From positions 1 through 47,977 of the forward strand of contig CAKTUI010000022.1 of the NCBI GenBank assembly GCA_934621385.1: a DNA stretch of 47,977 bases, written 5' to 3'. Shown here piece by piece: positions 41,376 to 47,977 of the stretch. The translations under genes were made by a program, and so were the position numbers. The stretch's first letter is position 1. Every line of letters starts with the position of its first letter. The stretch comes from an uncultured Kiritimatiellota bacterium (GTDB lineage: Bacteria; Verrucomicrobiota; Kiritimatiellia; RFP12; UBA1067). Under the pieces are notes generated by a model. That model did no database searches, was not told the origin of the DNA, and saw only the letters and a program-made list of their open reading frames with translations.

Positions 41376-43565
41376 CTACGAAATCCTAAATGTACTGAAC
41401 AATTGACCGACATTCCGCTGAACCCAATCGCTTCCAAATTCAGCGAAGAAGGAAGAAGGATTGCTCGTCCCAACCAACAACCCTCCATTCAAGGAGCAGA
41501 TTGGCTTGCCGCTGGATGTGATAACAATGCGTTTAATCACTCCGGCTTTATCCGCCACAAACTTCAGGACAGGGAATCTCCCTTTGTTCTTCAGCCCGGC
41601 CAAGTCAAGATTGTTTGTCATTTCAAGGCGTAGCGTCTCCGATTCGCCAATCGCACTTTCGGCTTGGTCGGTATAAAAGAGACCTTTCTGCGGAATGACC
41701 TGCTTTTCATTGAGAAGCCAAGAACTTGTTTGAGCATTGAGATCAAGCTTGCTCACAAGTTTCTCAAGATGGCATTTTAATGTGTCACATCGCCCTGGAA
41801 GCAAAGGAAACGCACCCACATTCTGCTCTTCAATCAACGATGCGTAATCATATGCCGCAACCCTAGCTGTGGCACCTGAATCAGCAGGAAAGAGTATGTA
41901 GGCACCTACAACTTCGTGCTTTACACCATCATTCGCCCCAGCATCCGTCTTGCGCCAAAGAATCGCATCTCTATAACGATGCATTTGATCAAGGGCGTCT
42001 CTTGGTGCTGCGTCCTTAAAACACGTTGTCACGCTGTTTTCGATTCTGTACTTGGCATCAAAGAGATATGTATAAACTTGTGTTTTATCGCAAAGCCGAA
42101 CAACGATATCCGGGCGTTGCTGGAACGGCCTTGCAAAAGCACCGTTAGTCTTTTCGGAGTTTTCGCCGTATGATTGCTGAAAAGCGACATCCGCAATCTT
42201 AGTCCCATCGGAATGGCTGTAAGAATATGCTATCGGTGTGATGCTTGTGTCATCCTCGTCCATTCCTGCGGCTTTCAACGCTTCGACCGCTGCGCTTACG
42301 CTCACTGGTGTTGCCTCTGCAACACCTTTAGCTTTCATTATGCCATCCATAATTTCCTTGACCGCAAGGAAGCACCAGAATTCGTAAAGAGCAGACAGTT
42401 TAATCAGTCCAATAGCGAATCTTCCACCACCCAACGAGAGGTCGGCCTGGAAGAGATGACTCATCAATTCCCACACCTTGCGAATCTCAACATATCCGCT
42501 ACGCATTTGCATCACAAGGCTATTGGGTGTTCCTACAAATGTGCCTACGCGGGACAGCTTGGCATCCTTGGCATAGCGGCAGAATCTATCGATGCGCTTG
42601 CCAAGTCCTGTTCTGAAATCCGCATCATAGGCTTCATCATCCTTTATGCCTTGATATGCCGCTTTCAGCATTGCAGTTATTCTGCTAAGCGTCCATTTGA
42701 CAAATCTGTTCTCCGGCGTATCAAACGTCATCTCATATATTTCATCAACAAAGCGATATCGCTCAAGTCGTTCGGAGTCATCTTTCAGTTGCGCATACTT
42801 CCGTGCCATCATAGGCGACCACTTCTTGACTTGATCGACACGACGACGATACGGTGTCTTTGTCATCTTTCGATATGGCTGGTGCAATATCCGCTTAATG
42901 GCGGTCTCATAGACATCCAACGCCTTGTCGAAGTAAACGACCCACTGGGTGGCCTCTGTCGCTAACGATTCAGTTGATGTCGCCACTTCGTGAAGCGTTT
43001 TCGCTTTGTCAGAGAATATAAGTTTGCGATCCCAGTCCTCAACTTTTTTGAGAATGGCTCGGTAGTCGCTCTGCACGTCCATCTTTGTTGATGCAACCGT
43101 AAAATCGATCCAAAACGATTTTGGCACATCTTGTTCTCGCCACTCAATCTCAAAATGGAAATCACCCGGCTCGTTGACAAAGGAAAACTGGCCGTGAAGT
43201 GAATTGCCCCGTGCCATGAAACTTTCAGTAAACTCCGTCAAATAGTGCCGAACGCGGATGGAGTCATTGTCAACCTCATGCGCAAAATCTATGTCGAAGA
43301 AATATGTTAACTGCTCGAATACGACTGGCTTCGTATCAAGGAATCCATTTGAGGCAATCTGTTGCTGCGCGAGAATCTCGTATTTCGCAGGCGCACCCTT
43401 TGGTGTGTCAACGTTAAGCGCAATGGTTCCCTCATGGCTCACTCTATATCTGACATCCCTACGGCCGAATCGATCAGTGTAGTCTGACAGTTTCGCCCTG
43501 ACACTTTGGTTTGTGCCAAGGGAAAAAGTCAGTACATCGGGGATGTTGTATATTAGCGCGTCCAT
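41376..43565 (-). CDS. DUF2357/PD-(D/E)XK restriction nuclease (McrC-like)
   Basis: About 729 residues. N-terminal DUF2357-like region, then a nuclease domain: RPDIVVRL (near 488) and YLFDAKYRIEN (near 505-515) form the PD-(D/E)XK pair D490 and D507-A-K509. Proteins of this type act with an McrB-like motor, as in LlaJI and BsuMI. It directly follows the AAA+ gene (18 nt). A GTG at 43,577 is also in frame; I prefer ATG 43,565, which has AGGAG 11 nt upstream, though spacing is long. Confidence 0.82.
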   Translation of the reverse strand: MDALIYNIPDVLTFSLGTNQSVRAKLSDYTDRFGRRDVRYRVSHEGTIALNVDTPKGAPAKYEILAQQQIASNGFLDTKPVVFEQLTYFFDIDFAHEVDNDSIRVRHYLTEFTESFMARGNSLHGQFSFVNEPGDFHFEIEWREQDVPKSFWIDFTVASTKMDVQSDYRAILKKVEDWDRKLIFSDKAKTLHEVATSTESLATEATQWVVYFDKALDVYETAIKRILHQPYRKMTKTPYRRRVDQVKKWSPMMARKYAQLKDDSERLERYRFVDEIYEMTFDTPENRFVKWTLSRITAMLKAAYQGIKDDEAYDADFRTGLGKRIDRFCRYAKDAKLSRVGTFVGTPNSLVMQMRSGYVEIRKVWELMSHLFQADLSLGGGRFAIGLIKLSALYEFWCFLAVKEIMDGIMKAKGVAEATPVSVSAAVEALKAAGMDEDDTSITPIAYSYSHSDGTKIADVAFQQSYGENSEKTNGAFARPFQQRPDIVVRLCDKTQVYTYLFDAKYRIENSVTTCFKDAAPRDALDQMHRYRDAILWRKTDAGANDGVKHEVVGAYILFPADSGATARVAAYDYASLIEEQNVGAFPLLPGRCDTLKCHLEKLVSKLDLNAQTSSWLLNEKQVIPQKGLFYTDQAESAIGESETLRLEMTNNLDLAGLKNKGRFPVLKFVADKAGVIKRIVITSSGKPICSLNGGLLVGTSNPSSFFAEFGSDWVQRNVGQLFSTFRIS

Positions 43566-43583
43566 TGCAGAGGACACTCCTGA

Positions 43584-46016
43584 TTACGGCCAGAACCCAA
43601 GGTATCCGCCATTAGATTTCGCGGCTTTCTCCATTCGGGCGAGAGACGTCTTGCTCAAGCCCTTGTCATCGAGAGAGTCCTTGAAATATGCTTTTAGCCT
43701 TGAAAGCAGTTCAGCTCTCTCGTCCAAGGTTCCTGTTATCCGAGGAAGGACTTTCATCAGGGCCATGTGGTCCACCGCAATTTTATTGTAGTCCACATCT
43801 GCCCCTGCCTCATCCTTCAAGGGGAGCATCTTCATTGCTTCCCTGTAAAGCGTGCTTTCAATGCCGAATCGATACCCAAGGGCAAATGGCGTTTCCTCAA
43901 ACACACCCTTGATGTTGTCGAGCATTACCCTAAAGTCATCGTCGAGTTTTCCGGGATCATACGCTTCACGCTTTGAGAATTTGGCAATGTCATCGGCACA
44001 AAGTAAGAGAGACGCGATATCTAATTTCTCATAGCCTTTGCTTTGAAGCTTACTGTAGTTGACATCATTCATCTCAATCGTCATTGCGCGATCGAGAACC
44101 TTGCGGGAAATCTGATCCGTGGAATCGTCCATGTTGACCGTTCCTACGACAAAAAGATTCTTCGGAATCACAAGTCCGACCCGCTCGATGAGTTCCTTTG
44201 TCTCTGCCGGGAGAGCGTAGCCATCGAGCTGAAGATTCGTCACGTCGGCATCAAAGAGCGCAGGTTCGATCAGCGGATAAGAGACGGACTTGCCGCTTTG
44301 AGCATCTTCAATCGAACCTTCGCTTGCACTAAGGTATTCCGCGAAGTAGTGTTCGACTGGCGCAAGGTTCATCTCGTCAAGACACGCAATGAACGGCGTG
44401 TCGGGGAAGCAGTGCGCCTTGATTATGAAGTTGATGAAAGACGTTGTCTGGTAGCCTTTCTCCTTGATGGAACTTCTGTACCCAAGCAGATCGCTTGAAT
44501 CATGCCAGTTCGGTTTGACCGGCACTATGATGAAGTTCTCCAGCGGCTTGCGCTTTCCGTTGGAATCTTCCGATGGCTGAAGGTCTTTGTCAAGGCAAGT
44601 CATGTAGGCCAGTTTCTTCGCCATGCGGCTCTTGCCTGTTCCTGACGCTCCTGCGAGGATTGCAAACGGCTTTGTAAGCAACGCCGCCACAAGCCTGTTC
44701 ATTAGATCGTCCGCCTTGCTGGACAAGACGTCGCTCAGTTTTTTGTCTCCGGGCTTTTTCTCGCCTGTCGGTTTCTTGAGTAGCTGCTTCATCATTTCCT
44801 CCTTTATGTCCTTTTCGTTCTCCGTAACGAACCATAGAAATTCATTGACCGTGAGATAGTCGGCTGGGGAACTATCGTCTGCTGCCTTGCCAATCCCCAT
44901 CTCATGCATTTTCTGCATAACAATTTGCTGGAGGGACTTGGTCTTCTCGTAGTTAGCCACCGTTAGGTCATCAGAACTTGGGGCGTTGCGTAGGCCAAGA
45001 ATGAATAGCCCCTCATCCATCATTCCTGACCAAGTCGCAAATTCGTCTGGTCTCACCATCATCATGAAATAGAACATTATCCCAGCACCAATGCCCTCTA
45101 CTGGAACTTTGTTGACAGGATCAAGATACCATGATGCTGAATGAGGATTTGTCCTTTCTTCACGCAAGAACTTACCAACAATTCCTTTTTGCGAAGCGTC
45201 GAACTTCGAGAATGCCGTTCTCTGCCGAGACGAGAACACAAACTTCACGAAGTGGTTGTAATCGAAAGTCGGCGCAACTATTTGATGCTCATCAATCGAC
45301 GCGAAGGCTTGCCGCGCATCCTTTACCCAGTCGTCAAAGGACGGCCAAATATCAGCCGAGAGAGTACTCCTTTTTTCTGAAAACAATTTGAGAGCAACAT
45401 CAATCACAGATGAGTTTAGCCGCAATGTAGTCCATGAGCTTCCCCATGTGAACAAATCAAAAAAATCCTTAGCTGACAACCTCCCGTTAACAGGTGTGAA
45501 TTTCAGCTCTGTTGACCCCGATTTATAAAACTCTGGAGCATTTTCCATCAAAGCTGCAATTGCGTCAGCGTTGCCTATTGGGATGTTGTACATCCCTTGC
45601 AATGCACTCTTAACGTCCAGCGTATGCGATGGTGTCCTTGCTGCCTCTACAATCAACTGATTATAAATGTTGACCGTTGATGATGCCCCCGCCATGCTCG
45701 GAGCGTATGGGTTGGGAGAAATATAATTCTTGGCGACGACAGACAAGTATCGCCTCGCTTCATCTTCATCTATGTTGTGAAGAAACCTCGGGTGATACAA
45801 GTCCGTTTCATCAATATAGTACAAACCTACTTGGACAGCTAATTGATACGCAGTCTTGGCAAATGTCTCATAGCTAAAAGGGGTGCCCGTTGCTGTGTGC
45901 TGTCTGACGTATTGCCAAAACTCATCCTTGGGAACGACCTGTTTAGGCAAAACGCTAACAAGTGAGGCTATAGTTCGTGGCGTAGCGTATCGCCATCTGC
46001 ACAATGGGTCGGCCAT
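43584..46016 (-). CDS. McrB-like AAA+ restriction motor
   Basis: 810 residues. N-terminal about 400 residues of unknown recognition fold; C-terminal AAA+ domain with Walker A GASGTGKS (456-463), Walker B FIACLDEMNLAP (542-553) and GTVNMDDSTDQ (625-635) in place of the McrB GTMNTADRS motif. DEMNLAPVEHYFAEYLS is a strong McrB-family signature. It probably powers the neighbouring nuclease, using GTP or ATP. AAAGGA precedes the ATG; 2 nt separate it from the methyltransferase stop. Confidence 0.88.
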   Translation of the reverse strand: MADPLCRWRYATPRTIASLVSVLPKQVVPKDEFWQYVRQHTATGTPFSYETFAKTAYQLAVQVGLYYIDETDLYHPRFLHNIDEDEARRYLSVVAKNYISPNPYAPSMAGASSTVNIYNQLIVEAARTPSHTLDVKSALQGMYNIPIGNADAIAALMENAPEFYKSGSTELKFTPVNGRLSAKDFFDLFTWGSSWTTLRLNSSVIDVALKLFSEKRSTLSADIWPSFDDWVKDARQAFASIDEHQIVAPTFDYNHFVKFVFSSRQRTAFSKFDASQKGIVGKFLREERTNPHSASWYLDPVNKVPVEGIGAGIMFYFMMMVRPDEFATWSGMMDEGLFILGLRNAPSSDDLTVANYEKTKSLQQIVMQKMHEMGIGKAADDSSPADYLTVNEFLWFVTENEKDIKEEMMKQLLKKPTGEKKPGDKKLSDVLSSKADDLMNRLVAALLTKPFAILAGASGTGKSRMAKKLAYMTCLDKDLQPSEDSNGKRKPLENFIIVPVKPNWHDSSDLLGYRSSIKEKGYQTTSFINFIIKAHCFPDTPFIACLDEMNLAPVEHYFAEYLSASEGSIEDAQSGKSVSYPLIEPALFDADVTNLQLDGYALPAETKELIERVGLVIPKNLFVVGTVNMDDSTDQISRKVLDRAMTIEMNDVNYSKLQSKGYEKLDIASLLLCADDIAKFSKREAYDPGKLDDDFRVMLDNIKGVFEETPFALGYRFGIESTLYREAMKMLPLKDEAGADVDYNKIAVDHMALMKVLPRITGTLDERAELLSRLKAYFKDSLDDKGLSKTSLARMEKAAKSNGGYLGFWP

Positions 46017-46018
46017 AA

Positions 46019-47527
46019 CTATTTTTTCCTTTTAGCGTCATCGCCCAAGATGGGCATGACATCATTAATTTTTTTGAGGATCGCAACTAAGACATCTACC
46101 ACGATTGCATTCCCCGCCTGTTGATACATTGAAGTATCTGACACAACAATCTTAAAAGAGTCACTGAAACCCATTAGACGTAAGCACTCACGCGGGGCAA
46201 GTTTGCGTAGCCGCCCATTTCTAGTGATGTAATTGTCAACGCCCGACCGATGCATTTTGTGCATCGTGGTAAGAAGTGGCCTCGCAACGGGCAAATCTGT
46301 TGCCGGGCGAGAAACAAAGGTCTTTGTCCCTGATGCCAGTACGTACTCTTGAACACTTTGAGATAAAAAGTATTTGTCCATTTCAGGCATGCCCAGCCGC
46401 TTCGCAGTCTCTTCGTCTACAAACACAAAATCCCCATGCCAGTTGAACTGTTGGTTCTTCTTTTGGCAGAGTTGAATAGTTCCATTTACCTGTGTGTAGC
46501 TCTTGGACAAATTCTTTGCGTCAAGCACAAATTTCACCCCTTTTTCGGGAAGGTAGTATTTGCCTGGAACCACATCAAGCAGGAAATCTTGCATCGTTGT
46601 TGTCAATGGCATCTTGTTTGGGAATGCAAATGTGTCATTGACGCCGAGATCTTTTCTGAATCCCACAACAAAAACTCTTTCGCGATTTTGAGGTATTCCA
46701 TAGTCGCGTGAGTTCAACGTTTGCATCTTCCAATCATATCCTAGATCGGTGAAAATTTTGGAGATGATTCTCCATGTTCGCCCATCATCATTACTCAACA
46801 ATGCTCTGACATTTTCGTATATAAAACACTTAGGTTTTATCTCAGAAACCAGTCTTGCATAATCGTAAAACAAGGTTCCTCTTGTGTCCGACAAGCCCAT
46901 TTGTTTCCCTACCGCACTAAATGATTGACAGGGGCTTCCTCCTACCAGTAGGTCTACCTTATCCCTGTAGTGACCGCCTTCCAAAAACGAAACATTCCAG
47001 TGGAACTTGTCATCTGTAACAGATGTGTAATTAGCTTGATAAGATTTCCTTACGGCATTTCTATTCAATAGCGGAGCATATAATTCGTCCACCATTGCTT
47101 TTCTCGCTGCAAAGCTTCCTCCGCGCTCCCATTGTTCTCGGAATTTATAAAATCCAACAGCCTCGTGAAGCATATGAACTCTGTCTTTGAGCTCCTTCGA
47201 CGGGCGGGTGCTTGTTGGTTCGACACCTGCCAATAATGCCTTGATTATGTCTCGTTGCGACTTTATTATCTTAAAGGCGTTTTTGAGTCCTTCCAACGTC
47301 GGATTCATTGCCTTAATGTCTTGAAGTAGGCTCTTAAACTCTTTCTGACAATCCTCTGTTGTGATTGCATTACAAGGGAATGGCGTTTGATCGCCATTGT
47401 CACATGCGAAAACAATCTCGTGATCTATGTGCATCCGAAGCAATGCCTGCTCTATGGCTCCGATTCCGCTAAAGACTGTCGCCAGCTTGAGAGGTGTGCG
47501 TGGCGAGGGGTTGTTCTTGGTCTTCAT
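46019..47527 (-). CDS. DNA (cytosine-5) methyltransferase
   Basis: 502 residues. Motif I FSGIGAIEQAL, IV GGSPCQSFS (catalytic Cys200), VI IYENVRALL, VIII QNRERVFVVGF, IX RLRKLAPRECLRLMGF and X GNAIVVDVL are all present. About 115 additional residues are inserted between motifs I and IV (roughly 55-185), so the catalytic Cys is near 200 rather than 80. Likely the protective methylase of the restriction operon. It starts immediately after the regulator stop (TAA ATG). Confidence 0.94.
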   Translation of the reverse strand: MKTKNNPSPRTPLKLATVFSGIGAIEQALLRMHIDHEIVFACDNGDQTPFPCNAITTEDCQKEFKSLLQDIKAMNPTLEGLKNAFKIIKSQRDIIKALLAGVEPTSTRPSKELKDRVHMLHEAVGFYKFREQWERGGSFAARKAMVDELYAPLLNRNAVRKSYQANYTSVTDDKFHWNVSFLEGGHYRDKVDLLVGGSPCQSFSAVGKQMGLSDTRGTLFYDYARLVSEIKPKCFIYENVRALLSNDDGRTWRIISKIFTDLGYDWKMQTLNSRDYGIPQNRERVFVVGFRKDLGVNDTFAFPNKMPLTTTMQDFLLDVVPGKYYLPEKGVKFVLDAKNLSKSYTQVNGTIQLCQKKNQQFNWHGDFVFVDEETAKRLGMPEMDKYFLSQSVQEYVLASGTKTFVSRPATDLPVARPLLTTMHKMHRSGVDNYITRNGRLRKLAPRECLRLMGFSDSFKIVVSDTSMYQQAGNAIVVDVLVAILKKINDVMPILGDDAKRKK

Positions 47528-47752
47528 TTATTCATTATCCTTTCGCTCGTCGTCTGGGATATACTCAACAACATCTCCCATGCCGCATCCTAGAACCTTG
47601 CATATCTTCTCCAATGTTGAGGTGACTACCGGTTCTCTTTTTGAGAGTCGTGCAAGGGTTACGGAAGAAATGCCAGTCGCATGGCGAAGGTCGGTCTTCG
47701 TCATGCCTTTATCGATAAGCATTTTCCAAAGATTGTTATAGCTTATACCCAT
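47528..47752 (-). CDS. XRE-family HTH regulator
   Basis: 74 residues. One Cro/C1-type HTH: ISYNNLWKMLIDKGMTKTDL then GISSVTLARLSKREPVVTS and LEKICKVLGCGMGDVVEYI. The size and place directly before a methyltransferase are those of a controller protein of restriction-modification systems, which delays restriction until methylation is in place. Regulation of its own promoter at 47,781 and of the divergent ORF is an inference. Confidence 0.88.
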   Translation of the reverse strand: MGISYNNLWKMLIDKGMTKTDLRHATGISSVTLARLSKREPVVTSTLEKICKVLGCGMGDVVEYIPDDERKDNE

Positions 47753-47780
47753 ATTGTCTTTCCCAAGTTCGATTGCGTAT

Positions 47781-47789
47781 ATTATACCA
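47781..47789 (-). promoter_or_regulatory. extended -10 promoter of the restriction operon
   Basis: Minus strand TGGTATAAT, hexamer at 47,781-47,786; leader about 20 nt to the ATG at 47,752. The box lies 15 bp from the back of the divergent plus-strand -10 at 47,801. Confidence 0.6.
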
Positions 47790-47815
47790 TTTTCTTAGTG
47801 TATAACATCAAACAT

Positions 47816-47977
47816 ATGGTTTGGGAAATGGTAATATCTAACGGGTCAGCAAAGAAGAGAGGAAGGCCATGGGGATCGAAGAAGAAGAAAGACAATCCAC
47901 ACCACCCCCTGTCTAGTTCGATTCTGATAGACTATCCCCTGTTCCTGCTCAACAGGTGTTGGGATAGCCGATTCGCA
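47816..47977 (+). CDS. partial ORF with AT-hook-like motif
   Basis: 54 codons, open to the window edge, no stop. MVWEMVISNGSA is followed by KKRGRPWGSKKKK, an AT-hook-like GRP core in a basic patch, and then LSSSILIDYPLFLLNRCW. TGTATAAC at 47,799-47,806 lies 9 nt before the ATG, the spacing of the leaderless genes on the chromosome side. Divergent from the XRE regulator. Family not recognised; with only part visible it may be spurious. Confidence 0.35.
   Translation, partial: MVWEMVISNGSAKKRGRPWGSKKKKDNPHHPLSSSILIDYPLFLLNRCWDSRFA

Overview
The window is about 48 kb of bacterial DNA with two parts. Positions 1 to about 33,870 are GC-rich chromosomal sequence with core metabolic genes. Positions about 33,900 to 47,977 are lower in GC and look like an integrated accessory island. 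Almost every gene reads on the minus strand; the exceptions are the glycoside hydrolase at 721 and an incomplete ORF at the right edge. The gene set (PPi-dependent phosphofructokinase, dimeric-type glycyl-tRNA synthetase, IorA, secreted autotransporter-like and M6 protease-like giants, LpxL-like acyltransferase) and the intergenic repeat style suggest a Gram-negative member of the PVC group. My best guess is a gut or rumen Kiritimatiellota-like bacterium, but no marker here fixes the phylum.

Layout of the chromosomal part: a secreted clan GH-A type glycoside hydrolase (+); an operon glyS-ribH-pfp-mazG-ispH; a sigma54 activator; dCMP deaminase-tpiA-LRR lipoprotein with a clear terminator; iorA-rlmI; an autotransporter-type secreted protein; a 1.1-kb intergenic stretch containing a plus-strand promoter and a strong terminator but no convincing gene; an M6-like secreted protease; a lipid operon fabH-fabF-fabZ-hisD-lpxL-like-GT2; and a surface-glycan operon of three glycosyltransferases including a GT10 fucosyltransferase. 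A class II Fic gene broken by a one-base frameshift lies at the boundary.

The island (minus strand, read from right to left) starts at a TATAAT promoter at 47,781: XRE regulator, C5-cytosine methyltransferase, McrB-like AAA+ protein, DUF2357/PD-(D/E)XK nuclease (a LlaJI/BsuMI-like restriction-modification set). These are followed with almost no gaps by a HAD phosphatase, a small basic protein, an ASCH protein, a stand-alone RapZ-C-like protein, a Cys-rich protein, an ArdC/IrrE-like metallopeptidase, two unknowns (one ankyrin-like), then after a hairpin a small membrane protein, a second RapZ-C-like fragment and an AlbA_2/HATPase/wHTH protein. A sequence resembling the CCA end of a tmRNA at 33,902-33,938 lies where an island integrated into ssrA would leave its distal attachment site.

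Three things stand out. First, three intergenic arrays have a strict 22-bp period and a near-palindromic core of the type RTGSSCAY (485-640, 8,900-9,032, 29,881-29,952). Second, extended -10 promoters recur (TGGTATAAT-like), several placed so close to the start codon that the mRNA should be leaderless. Third, the island carries a tightly coupled cargo of little-known genes downstream of the restriction system.
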